From Gigaspora rosea (Eukaryota > Glomeromycota > Glomeromycetes > Diversisporales > Gigasporaceae), in assembly GCA_003550325.1 (NCBI GenBank), contig QKWP01002055.1:26195-90194 (forward strand): DNA of 64,000 nucleotides, given 5' to 3'. The notes under the pieces are model-generated. The model saw only the letters and a program-made list of their open reading frames with translations, did not search any database and had not been told where the DNA came from. The position numbers and the translations under genes were made by a program. Below are positions 36,013-48,019 of this stretch, in pieces. How positions within the stretch are numbered: the first letter of the stretch is position 1; the number at the start of each line of letters is the position of its first letter.

Positions 36013-38559
36013 AAAGATATAGTCATATGATCATAAAGATATTAATCTATCTATTTGTGTAAATTAATCAAATGATTCGAACTATTGTAACAGTCTGCAA
36101 CATATTTCAACATATCGATGATGAAAGGGCCGACTAAAAACACAGCTTGTGATTCTCTGATGTTCTATTTTACATGTCGATCATGTTACTAATTTCTGTC
36201 ACCATCACAATCATGTTGCTCAGCATAAACGATTCGATTCTATAATTCTAAGAAACAGTCAAAAAATGCCTAAAAAGTTCGAATTATACTGTAGTGCATG
36301 GACGTATGGTATGATATGCGGAGCCAAACTGAAACTGACAAATTAGATAAGGTAATCACAATTATCATAGGATGACATTTATACAATTAGCTGATCAAAA
36401 TGTGATTATTGACCATAAAGCGTCGAAACTTATGAAAAAATATTCGCTTCTAATTGAAGCTTTTTGGGCACTGATTATATTTGCGAAGTGAATCTAAAAG
36501 TTCCTTCAAAAGCTATAAATGACTTTTAGGTAATTTTTGTTAGGGAAATGTTACATTCTCAAAAAGTACTTTGAGTAGTAATTGATTTACATCAGCCATC
36601 AAATGAAGGTCCTACTCTGAAGATAATTATGTATAATAGGCCCAAATTTGAAGAACTAATACAATAAGTGAATAGAGATTTCGCTGCGGTGAAAACATTC
36701 TATTATGAAATATCTATTTAAGTCTAGAGATAAACATAATACGCCCGAATTTTAGGGAACTAATACAATAAGTGAATTGAGATTTCGTTTCCGTGAGTAT
36801 GAGATTTTGCAGTTGCTAGAGTTTTCTATTATGAAATATATCGATTGTTTGAAAGTTATGACAAAGTGATAGAACTCATGAAATTCGCTTCGCATACAGT
36901 ATGAGGGCTGTCAGTTCTGTGTTAGGAATATCAATTTCCCTCCTTTTTTTTTTAACAATCGATTAAATGCAAGCGTGACAAGATTTTAAGTAATTATAAT
37001 AATGTGAATCTTAGTTATTATATATTAGTTACTTTATATCTACTATTGTATTGGTTTTATTTTTGTATGTATTATAATTTATTGTTCGGAGTGCAAGGTT
37101 CCTCCTGAATGTTATTTAAATATGAAATATTAAAAATTTTTGGTATGCATTTTTTAAGGTCGTTTTAGGATTTAGGGTTAGGGTCAAATATATATAGATA
37201 TTTTTAGGGTTTATATATTCAAATTGAACCTGCAACATTAAGCTTTGTAACACTTCTATTCCTAGTTTATGAACGGCGACCTTCTTTTTAATGCTTTTGG
37301 AGGAAACACAAACAGAATTTTTTGCATATTTAGATACTCGGCATAATGACCTCTACCATTAAAATTTGCTTATTTTTTCTTTGTAATATTTGATCAAAAG
37401 ATTTCATGAGACATGGGCTATATTCTTGCAAATCCTAAATCTTGAAGAAAAAATATGTAGTGCGTAGAGGTGAAAAATACTTATTTTTAAAATTATTATC
37501 TTTATTATCGAATAGTCTATTATATTAAGACTAATGGCCTGCATTAAAAATCGCCCGAGTAATTTTAATCGATGAAAATGCGTAGAATTTTTAAGTAACG
37601 TGTATATATGGTATATAAGCTGTACGTCGGAATGGAATCTTATTGATTTAGAACTAAGTTGATTATAACTGCATTGAAGCAAAAACAAAATTGAAATTCA
37701 TTCAAATCATTAAAGAATTTCTAACTATTTAATAACACACTTAATGCATATTAATTTTAAAATTAAAAGAATTGTTATTGGCTGATATTCGCGTAAAATA
37801 AAAGCAATGATAACATTACCGAACGACCAAATTAGTTAAAGGTATTTGGATGCAAGGTGATTGACAAGCTAAAAAAAATGCTCGTCTTGCCAACTTGCTA
37901 GCCATCCTTTGGATGTCTTCTTGTAAACTGCCAATGGCATACCAATGTTATGGGTGAGCTCAAAATCCATTTTAATTTAGCTGGGCGGAGGAAAGCGAAG
38001 TGTAAGACTAAAACTTTACACTTGGAAATTTGCCAATGTCCGGCTCCCGCCCCTGCAATAATAAAATTTGGCAACCCCTGTAGAACCTTTAATCAGCAAT
38101 TAAAAGCAAAATTGACTAATAAATTAATTAATAGCTCAAACCGATATTTTTTTACATTGAAATTTATGATAAAATGAAAAAATACAAGAATTTTTATGCA
38201 TGAGCAAAAGAATGCGAGAAATGATACTAAAAGATTTAGCTTCGATGGCTCTTGAGGAACAGTTAAATTATAGAAATACGTAAATACGTAGTGAATTAAA
38301 AAAAGACAAGATCAGTGCAATCGACAAAATTCTTTTGGTGAAAAAGAAAATACAGACCAAGATGTCGAACCGACAAATAATTATACAGTATGTTTAAACA
38401 CCATACTGCATTTATTAAATTTTATTTTTTTTTAGAAAATCATAAATATTTGTCTCTACTACCATTGTCTAAATTAATGCACGGAAAGGGCAAAGCGCAC
38501 ATTAAAAAAATTTTCCGTGCCTTAACAATGCGTTTTGCGCACATAGCCTTTAAAATTAT

Positions 38560-38800
38560 GGAAGGAATGCGCTCATTAGATTTTTTAAATTCATATATAT
38601 GTTTAAAGCTTTAATGTGTGCTGTATTTATTACACAAAAAATAAATTTATTATACGCTTGTTTTGAACATATTCAAAAAAATCTGTGCACCATAGCGCAC
38701 CAGGAACCATATGTATGTGCGGCCCGCCCACAATTTGATGCTGAATTTTAGACACTATCTACTACTCGCCTGCCAGCTTTCTGACAAGGATCGTAATCTT
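38560..38800 (+). repeat. Dispersed repeat, copy 2
   Basis: Direct match to 15655-15870, with the extra segment ACACAAAAAATAAATTTATT near 38630. Its left limit coincides with the outer end of the inverted-repeat arm. Confidence 0.8.
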
Positions 38801-39750
38801 TTAAAAAAGCTTCGCAATACAGTCATAAATCGTAATGCATAATATTATTGACAAGGAATACGTTACAAGTCATATTTATTGCTATCAAGAGTTCGTGCTC
38901 TTGCTAATATTCGTTTTAATAGTACTTTTCTTATAATACGTTACAAAAATTAGAAAAGTACATATTCTGAGATTAGCTGAAGAACAGAGATTACGACTTT
39001 ATGAATTAACTAATTATGTCTTTCATTGTGACTTTATATTCGTTGTTACGTATTAATATAAATTTATAAAATATGTTCTTATATTAATAAATTGGATTTT
39101 TATTATATTATACTAGTTCGATAGGTGGCGCGAAGCGCCACCAATCTTATACAGATTTTTTTTAATTATATAACTTTTAAAAATTTTATTGTAAAAAATT
39201 ATCATTTATTGTAGTATACAGTACATAGCCAAATTTGAATTGTATTGATTTCTATGATTTATTGTTCTAATATGTATTGTGATTAAAGTTATTATTAGAA
39301 TAATCATAATTCTATTATAAGTTACTATAAAAAATTTTGTTATAGAACTTGCTTTTTGGTGTTTATAATATGCCATGTAGCGAACCTTTAGGCCACACAA
39401 GTTAATTTTTCATTTCGCATAAACCGTTGACCCAATTTCTCCCAAAAAAAAATAAAAAATTTTTTTTAAATTCCTATTGTGTAAATAATTCCATTTATGC
39501 CATTTAATTTTTTTCTCTGGTGTCATCTGTTAACCTTAATTTTCTGGAATTACTCGATAGATCCGATCAAAAAAATTAAATTTCTAATTTCATGTTAACT
39601 GGAATTTTGAAATACCAGGTTACGCAAAATGGAAAATTAACTTCACGTGACTTTATATACAATATCAAATTACCAAGAATGGTAAGATATACTATTATTT
39701 ACAAAGAATGTGGTAACGGGGAATTTACTATTTAGGAATATACTTGACAA

Positions 39751-41480
39751 TGTGTAATAATTCGATAGTGACAATATAAGGAATATAGTAATAATAAAGT
39801 TATCAGGCCTTACTAATTTACATTTCCACAGAAACGTTAATTTGGTAATTTTGGCAGGTAACAAAATTTCTGGTGGCACTATAAATTGTAGTGAATTTGA
39901 ATTGTGACGACATGCTTAATTATAAATTGGGTTTTATAACTAATTAAAAGCGTTAAAGCATAATAATTTTTTCATAATGCTACCTAAGTTTTAGCACATT
40001 GATAATATTTTGGATATAATCATGATTTTATTGGTTGGTAGATCGACATAAACTATAAAATATAAGAATCATCGAAAAAATTAGTAATTATTAGATGACC
40101 TGGATGGCAAAAATTCCGACCAAAATTTTACAACCCGAAAGTGTGTAATAATTCGATAGTAACAATGTAGCAATGATTTACTAATTATGAGGTAACATCA
40201 GAAGAAATGTAGTAATCATAAAGTCATCGGGGCTTATTAATTTACATTTCTGTAGGAATGTAGTAATTAGTTGAAAATTTTCAATTGCTAATGAATTTGA
40301 ATTGTGTTGGCATTCTTGATCATTACTTGGGTTGTATAACCAATCAAAAGCGTTAAAGTATAATAACTTGATCTTATGCTACATTAGTTTTAGTACATGA
40401 TCACATCTTGGATATAACTATGATTTTATTGGTTGATATAAGAATCGCTGAAAAATTAGTAATCATTAGATAATCCAGATGGCAAAAAAATTTTGCCCTG
40501 AAAATGTGTAAAAGTAACAATGTAGTAATGCTTTACTAATCATGAGGTAACGTAATAATAAGGTTATTAGGGCTTATTAATTTATATTTAGTATAAATGT
40601 AGTAATCAGTCAGAAATTGTATCGAACAGCAATTGAATTGGCTAATTTGGTCAGGTGACAAAATTTCTCAAAGAATTTTGTTAAAATCGATACACAACTG
40701 TATGCGGTTTAGGCTGATTTGGTTATTATGATCAACAATTGCTAACGAATTTGAATCGTGATGACATAATGTGGGTTATATAACCAACCAAAAGCATTAA
40801 AGCATAATAACCGATCTTATGCTATATTAGTTTTAGCCCATTGATTACATTTTGAATATAACTATGATTCTATGGTTGGTGGATTGATATAAAACTACGA
40901 ACTATAAGAATCATCAGAAAAATTAGCAATTATTAGATAATCCGGACAGCAAAAATTCTGACCAAAAATTTACAACCTGAAAATGTATAATAATTTGATA
41001 GTGATGTAGTAATGCTTTACTATTTATAAAAGAAATGTAGTAATAGTAAAGTCATCAGAACTTATTAACAATACTGTAGAAATGCAGTAATCGGTTGGAA
41101 ATTGCATCGTACGTTGGTTGGGTCAGCTAAATTCGTCAGGTGACAAAATTTCCCATGACATCGTAAAGAATTTTGTTACACAGTATTGTATGTGATTAAG
41201 GTTAATTTGGTACTATCATTCGTTAATTAATTTTAATTGTGATGTTATTTTCTGATCATAACTTGGGTGTATAACCAATAAAAAGTGTTAAAGCACAATA
41301 ATTTGATTATATTGCTACATGGTTTTAGCACATCGATCACATTTTGGTTATAACCATAATTCTATTGGTTGGTAGATCAACATAAAACCACGAACTATTA
41401 ATAATTGCCAAAAAAAATTATTAATTATCAGATAATCCGGACGGGAAAAATTCAGACCAAAAATTTATGAAAGACTCTAG
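39751..41480. repeat. Four tandem units of 365-490 bases inside the Helitron
   Basis: The start phrase TGTGTAATAATTCGATAGTG recurs, diverged, at about 39751, 40142, 40507 and 40985. Each unit continues with AAAGTTATCAGG-like and GATAACCTGGATGGCAAAAA-like phrases and ACATTGATCACATTTTGGAT. Identity between units looks like roughly 75-80%. No coding frame runs across units. Confidence 0.75.
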
Positions 41481-41947
41481 AAATTAATCTTCAGTGGAAT
41501 GTAATTTTTTCTTAGTATTTGCTAATATATATAATATTTTTTATTAATATGTTTTTTTTATCTATTGCAGAGCACTTGTTCTTGCTTTACATTTGCACTT
41601 GCATTTGTTATTGCACTCGCCAGCTTTTCGTTAAAAAAGCTTCCATGGGGTTCTCATCTGAAGAGTCTTATTTCCACAGTCACATCCCAACATTCTCTAC
41701 CCACAAATCTCAGTAAAAATGCCCTTGTAGCTGTCACATCTTGCGTTTTATCTATCAAATTCCAATCCATATTAACCAGCGTACTATCTATATACCGATC
41801 AATCTTACACTATACATCATATTTGAATTGATCCTAATTATACTCAACTTTACTTTGTGAAATATCAATTCTTTTTACCAATATACATTGGCTGAACCTT
41901 CCTTTTAATTTCCGCTACAGCCTTTTTACCATTGGTCGTATTGCTCT

Positions 41948-42340
41948 TTATAAAGATCTTTCCAACACCAGAAACTGCAAATCTGGTAGCACCCATTCTT
42001 GTGTTATAGTATTTCCCTCACCAGCTATTGCCCTCTGTTCAAAATTACCTTTGTCTGCAACATCCTCTAAACCAATAATGCTTCCCCCTTCCCACGCTTT
42101 TCTCTTTCGACTACTATTCGCCACTCTACCTTTTTTCTTCGTTTCACTAACCACACTTTCTACTAATCTTTCAACAACTCCCACCTACAACAAACCTTTA
42201 CCACTACATAGCCACCTCAATGTTTCCACTGGCAAACGATCCAGTGTGTTCTTTAACCCATGATGCCATTTTTCTAAATCATTCCCTAGACTATCCTCCA
42301 GAGCCAACACAGCTGGCAATACTCACGAACTTCATTTTCG
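41948..42340 (-). pseudogene. Gene-like fragment inside the Helitron, unknown product
   Basis: On the minus strand a frame reads VLALEDSLGNDLEKWHHGLK, then NTLDRLPVETLRWLCSGKG to a stop near 42184. It reopens as VGVVERLVESVVSETKKKGR, SSRKRKAWEGG and EWVLPDLQFLVLERSL to 41948. One in-frame stop separates two clearly protein-like stretches, amphipathic and with a basic KKKGR...RKRK segment. I do not recognise the family. A fragment captured from a host gene is a reasonable reading, because Helitrons do this, but it could be an unrelated mobile-element ORF. Confidence 0.45.
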
Positions 42341-43097
42341 TCTTTTGTTAATATTATTATTTCACTTCTGTATTTGACCACGTGGTGTTAACGATGAAGC
42401 TAGACTTGTGCCGAGCTAGCAGTAAAGACAAAAGAGGGAGAACAATTTCCTACTTTTCTCCTCTTAAATAGCCAATTTTCATGACCTCATACTTACTCAT
42501 TCACAACATCCTCACTTAATACATCATCCTTACGCATTCCCATACTCACAATATCCGTCACCACTACCTCATACTTATCAGTCATCATTGCTACGTCATG
42601 GATTTGGAATCTGGTATTGTAACAAATAGATGCTTGTGATTCGTTCACGGCATCTCATAATAATAAATAAGACAATAATTACTCGATTAGTTTTCCCACG
42701 TTCAGGTCCATTTTTTGGATATCGACCAATCAAAAATGTTTAAACAGACAAATTCAGAATTAGGTAGTATAGATATTATATATTTTGATATATTAGATAA
42801 GCTATAGTACTAACTTTATGGGTTTTTTAACCAAAATATTTAGAACTAATACTTAAAGCTTCAGCCCTATAATACGCCACCATTTTATTACCAGTGATAT
42901 ATAAAAGTTTATAAAATTAGTTCTTTAATTGTTAAATGTGAAATAGGGATGTTAAGTGGTTCAGATGAAGCGGGTTCAAACCCGGTTCAAACTAGTTTTT
43001 TTAGTAGTTTGCTCAGAGAAAAATTAACTAGTAGTTTTCGAACCAGTTTCATAACCTAGTTCATAACTTGGTTTATAAATCTGGTTTATATAGTCAA

Positions 43098-43256
43098 ACC
43101 CCGCAATAGTCACATGCCAAAATCAGACTTTCTATGTGCCTATTGTGAGATTGTAACTAATGCGAGCTAAAATTTATATATAGTATATATAATTAAATAA
43201 AAAAATTAAGGTGACTATAGCGAGATTGTGACTAATGCGAATGTGACTATTGCGGG
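43098..43256. mobile_element. TA-type MITE nested in the hAT element
   Basis: Terminal inverted repeats AGTCAAACCCCGCAATAGTC and complement, bordered by TA. Its interior GTGACTAATGCGA-type words are inverted too. Tc1/mariner-like by target and CAGTCAAAC-type ends. Confidence 0.75.
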
Positions 43257-43484
43257 GTTTGACTGTAAACTTAATTTATAAAACTAGTTTAGAAACCTAG
43301 TTTATGAACTAGTAGTTCAACCATAATATATAGTTTTATTGATATAACAGATAAGTAGATACACCAAAAAATATATATACATGTTAGAATCTTGTGTAAA
43401 GGTACAGGTTTTTTGGTACAATATCGCTTATTATATTTGGTACATCTAAATATATCTAAGTATATATTGTATATGTTGCCAAAG

Positions 43485-43560
43485 GAAAAGGCCATTCGGA
43501 CTTTCAAGCATATTAGATTTTAATATACTTGAAAGTCCGAGTGGCCTTTTTTCTTGGCAG
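43485..43560. repeat. Strong hairpin (GGCCA...TGGCC)
   Basis: CGGACTTTCAAG and CTTGAAAGTCCG pair with few mismatches, extended by AAAAGGCC and GGCCTTTT, around a loop of about 15 bases. It sits in the middle of the hAT-type element. Confidence 0.75.
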
Positions 43561-44341
43561 CACTCATATATTTAATATAAACTAAATATTTAAAGTAATG
43601 AATATAAAGTAAATTATTCACACTAAATAAACTTAGTTCATAAACTCGAGCTTAAACTTGAAGCTAACCTGAAGTTTATGTTTTGAGTTTATGAACTCAA
43701 GTTCCAACTCAAGTTTAAACTTTAAAGTTAAACTAAAGTTCATGAACTTCAGTTCAGTTCATTTTTTTTTTTTGAACTTCTTGGGACTGAACCAGAACTG
43801 GACTGAACAAACCACTTAACATCCCTAATGTGAAAGAATGTGTGCAAGCCAAATTCCTGACAAGCAGAATGCCGACAGTAAAAATCCTGACAATCCCATC
43901 AACAAAAATTATTAGTTCATTTAAGGTTAGTGTTATGTGAATCATAGGTTAGAGTTAGGGTAAACGCCTAAGTTAGGTTAGGGCTTAAGAGATTATAGTA
44001 AAATTGCTTATAGAATTTTATTTTTTGTTTGTCATGATTTTTAATATCAGGTTTTTTTATTGCTTAGGATTTTGATTGTCAGGATTTTCATCCAAATCCC
44101 TAAAAGAACACATTATTACTCCTTTGAATTACCTTCCAAATTATTATTTGAATATTGTATATATTAATGATTATTTGTATAATGGAATTAAAAACTGGGT
44201 TTATTATGAAAAATACAAAGTGAAGATACCTTGAAGAAGTTTTATATAATCTTGATTGCAATATTTTAAGGATATGTAAGAATTATAAACATTTAAGCTT
44301 AATGAAAATTATTTATAATCAAAAATCTTTATAAAACTACT

Positions 44342-44755
44342 ACCATATTACAGCGAAATAGCACACACCTGCGCGGTATTTCGATCACCTGTGTGGTATT
44401 TTGAGTACATGCATGTGCACTATTTCAAAACCAACCTAGTTTTATATGGTATATAAATATTTATTTGAAAATAATCTCCTTAAATAGAAAATACATAGCT
44501 TTGCGGCAAATAATTTCCTAAATTATAGATCTTCAATTTGTTATTCATGTACGTATATACTGTACGTAAACAGGTAGTAATCCTGTATGGTATTTTATTT
44601 ATTTATTTATTTATTTATCTATAACAATATACTATATAAGGTGCACGCTATTTCGGGACACGCATGGGCATTATTTCGAAACCCAGTATGCTATTTTTAT
44701 GGTATGCGATTTTCGAAATAGCGCCCATGTGCTATTCCGCAGTAATATGGTATTA
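44342..44755. mobile_element. TA-flanked palindromic MITE
   Basis: Ends CCATATTACAGCGAAATAGC and the complement of CCATATTACTGCGGAATAGC, bordered by TA. Inner CGAAATAGCGC-like words are repeated in both directions, and a TTTA microsatellite (about 44593-44618) lies in the middle. Confidence 0.7.
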
Positions 44756-45411
44756 TTACTTCTATGGATTAGTATTAAGTATAATTTAAATTTAAAGCAT
44801 CAGAAATTACGCCTTTTAGCATCCCTTCATAGAAAGTGTTTAAAAAAAAAATTTAAACATCAGAATTAATAGTTAAGATTCTCTGCAAGAAGAGTTCTAC
44901 TCTGACTTCTTTAAATATTCAAAATAATAAAATCAATTTTGAAGTGTGACAGAAACACTCTCCAAAAATAATACATTAACTTTTTAGAATCTTAATTCTA
45001 GTAGACTTGATTCAGAGTTTGGAAAAGCATTAACAGAAGAGAGGTATTATTCATAAAAATTCATAATAACAAGTATTAATCGAAATAACATATGTGCATC
45101 CTGAAATAATATGTATCCACCTTTATCTAATATATATAATAGCAAGCTAGGACATATTGAAATTTGATACTAAAAATATTAGACATATTATATGAAATAA
45201 AACATATACACCTTATATGACATAATATATTTTAATAATTTGAGATAGTAAGTATATACTTTCTTAAAATATGTAATTTGAAAAAATTCTTATTTTACCC
45301 AAAATAGAGTGCATGTGTTTCAAATAATGCGCAGAGATTCAAATTAATGTGCAGTTGTTATTATTGAAATACAGTATATACTTGGAAATTTTATATAATT
45401 TGATTATTTAA

Positions 45412-46559
45412 TTGATGATCCGCCAGTCAACTGATGCATGATCATAGTGTAACGTGACGCAAATTACTATATAAATCACTTATAGACGAAATGCACGATC
45501 ACCCAAGGAAAAAATATTTTCTTACTAAGTTAGTGAGTCATGTCGACTAATTGAAAATTGTAGAGCTCGTCGAGACGCATCTAACGGTGGTTAGATCATC
45601 AAAATTGGCCCAGTAGATGCGGAGATATCGTCGAAAAACGATTGGGCGACTATATAAAATTCTATGTAAACAAACATTTGTTTACATAAAATTTTACATA
45701 GTCGCCCAATCGTTTTTTGAAGATAACTCAGCATATACTGGGCCAATTTTGATGATCTCACCACCATTAGATTAATCATAATGAGCTCTACAATTTTCAA
45801 TTAATCGGCATGATTCATTAACTTAGTAAAAAAAATATATTTCCTTGGGTGATCGTGGCATTTCTGCTATAATAATCTATATTATAGGTAGAAATGCCAC
45901 GATCACCCAAGGAAAAATATTTTTTTTTATTAAGCTAATGAATCATGCCGATTAATTGAAAGTCGTAGAGTTCATTGTGTCGAATCTAAAGGTGGTGAGA
46001 CCATCAAAATTGGCCCAGTAGATGCTGAGTTATCTTCAAAAAACGATTGGGCGACTATGTAAAATTTTATGTAAATAAATGTTTGTTTATATAGAATTTT
46101 ATATAGTCGCCCAATCGTTTTTCGACGATATCTCCGCATCTACTGGGCCGATTTTGATGATCTAACCACCGTTAGATGCGTCTCGACGAGCTCTACAATT
46201 TTCAATTAGTCGACATGACTCACTAACTTAGTAAGAAAAATATTTTTCCTTGGGTGATCGTGGCATTTCGTCTATAAGTGATTGGGACACTTGAAGAACA
46301 AGGAACCCAGTGATCATCACATCACGTGAAATCATGCAATTATGTCATTTGTTTACTAGCACTAACCAAATTAGGCTAAATTAACCTATCACCTAACCCT
46401 AACACTAATCCTAACGTAGGATGAACACTTTATCATGTGATGTGATTATCATGAAGATATCACTGGGTTCCTTGATCTTCAATCTTCCCAAGTGATTTAC
46501 ATAGTAATTTGCATCACGTTACACTATGATCATGCATCAGTTGACTGGCGGATCATCAA
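45412..46559. mobile_element. Multi-hairpin TTAA-flanked element
   Basis: Outer inverted repeats of about 70 bases (TTGATGATCCGCCAGTCAAC at the left end, its complement at the right). Both abut TTAA (45408-45411, 46560-46563), the piggyBac target. Inside, a ~180-base module occurs four times as forward-reverse-forward-reverse (45490-45660, 45665-45870, 45885-46060, 46070-46275). It is followed by another fold-back pair (46290-46335 with about 46430-46490). The module holds TTACTAAGTTAGTGAGTCAT, GTAGAGCTCGTCGAGACGCA and TTGGCCCAGTAGATGCGGAG. No coding frame. Confidence 0.75.
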
Positions 46560-48019
46560 TTAAGATAAATATTTTAGTGTTAAAAATATCATTAATTTTA
46601 ACTGTTTAAAATATGAATAATGTGGGCTTAAAAATATTTTGAATATTATAAATAAGTGGTAAAACATACTAAATGGGAATAACTTAATATGTAGTCTGTA
46701 GTTCTATTTATATTTATCAAGATCTATTATAGAGAATTTTATTCAATAACAACATCTAATTTGTTATAACTTTTTTTTAAATTAAGTTAAAATAAATATG
46801 TCACTTTAAAATTTATTGTTTTTTATTTAAATTAGGGATAAACCATTTAATTGTTTAAAAATTGCTCTATAGTTCCGAGCAGAATTATGTTGATCGTAGG
46901 CTGGATTATTTTAATGCTAGCCAAATTAAACTATTAAACAGTTAAATTATTAAACAATTAAGAAAAATTTTAGACATTCCATCCCTAATTTAAATAACAA
47001 TCTGAAAGAAGGATTTTCATAATTTTTTAATTTTAAAAAGTTATTACAATTTAAAACAAATAATTTTTAAAAATTGGGTATATATATATATAAATTCAAG
47101 TATTTTGATTGGTTAATATTTTTATCATTTTTATCATAAAAAAATCTTATTAAAATTTTGCTCATTCAGAAAAGGTGAATGTCTTATGCTGACCCATACT
47201 GTAGAAACATTTTATAAATTTATTAATGAAGTTTTTCAAGACTTAAAATGATTATATAGAATTTGTTATTATACTATAAAAAGTGATGACAGAGAAGTAC
47301 TACTGTGGTCTGAAGTTGATTCTTTGGTTAACATTACTTTCTAGAACTACTAGAAGAATTATAAAATGAAAGGAATATATGAAATAAACATATAAAAGTA
47401 AAAAAAGATGGGTCAATTTTATTGGTTGATGTAAATCAGGTGATTGGTAAGAATCATTCAAAGTGTTAATTGGTTGTTTATTTTTTAGAGAACTTCAACT
47501 GAGGAATGATGTTAACTAAAAAATTATCTTCAAATAGCCTTAATTCAAATATTAAATCTAGAATTAGATTTTGAAATTTAAATTAAGGGTTTGAAAAAAT
47601 TTTCTAATAAACTAGATATTTTTATTTACATCGGCAAATTTATATATAGATATATATTGATTACTAACCAGTAAGATATATATCGATACTAAATACCCCT
47701 GCTGATTTTTATCGATAGTGATAGTAATCGATATATATCCGATTATCAGATATATATCAATTATTATCACTATTGATAGAAATCGGCAGGGGTATTTAGT
47801 ATCGATATATATCTTATCTAGTTAGTAATCGACATATATCTATATATAAAATTTGCCAATTAATCAACATATATCTGATATAATATTAATTAATAATTAT
47901 ATAATTATTATATTCACATAATCGTACTTTTTGCAAATTTTTAAATGTTTTACAAGTTTTCGCAAGTTTTTGCAAGTTTTTGCAATTTAATATAAAACTT
48001 TATTTTTTATTTATTATTA

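Larger units (their letters stand above)
24230..38565 (-). repeat. Right arm of the large inverted repeat
   Basis: Reverse-complement partner of 3.2-13.1 kb. It is longer because of arm-specific insertions: the retroposon at 28153-28934, the LTR element at 32908-36012, and about 0.9 kb around 24.7-25.56 kb that holds a TA-type MITE. Immediately beyond the outer end, 38560-38800 matches 15655-15870 in direct orientation, so the arm ends at a junction with another repeat. Confidence 0.85.
39113..42773 (-). mobile_element. Non-autonomous Helitron
   Basis: On the minus strand the element starts A|TCTATACTACCTA (42773) and ends with a GGTGGCGC-TTC-GCGCCACC hairpin, 7 bases, then CTAG|T (39113). 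A TC start, a 3' hairpin near a CTRR end and insertion between A and T without target duplication are the defining Helitron signature. The 3.66 kb hold no Rep-helicase ORF. They contain four long tandem units (39751-41480) and a gene-like fragment on the same strand near 41.95-42.35 kb. The PIF1-like relics elsewhere in the window could come from autonomous relatives, but nothing links them directly. Confidence 0.78.
42944..43827. mobile_element. hAT-type non-autonomous element with perfect 8-base target duplication
   Basis: Ends TAGGGATGTTAAGTGGTT and its complement, flanked on both sides by ATGTGAAA (42936-42943 and 43828-43835). An 8-base duplication and such ends fit the hAT superfamily. 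No transposase. The interior has many GTTCATAAACTAG-like words that pair with each other, a nested TA-type MITE (43098-43256) and a strong hairpin at 43485-43560. Confidence 0.88.

Noticed and set aside
43840-44110. A further mobile element with CCTGACAA/TTGTCAGG ends
   Set aside because: Some complementary words are present, but no consistent ends or target duplication could be read.
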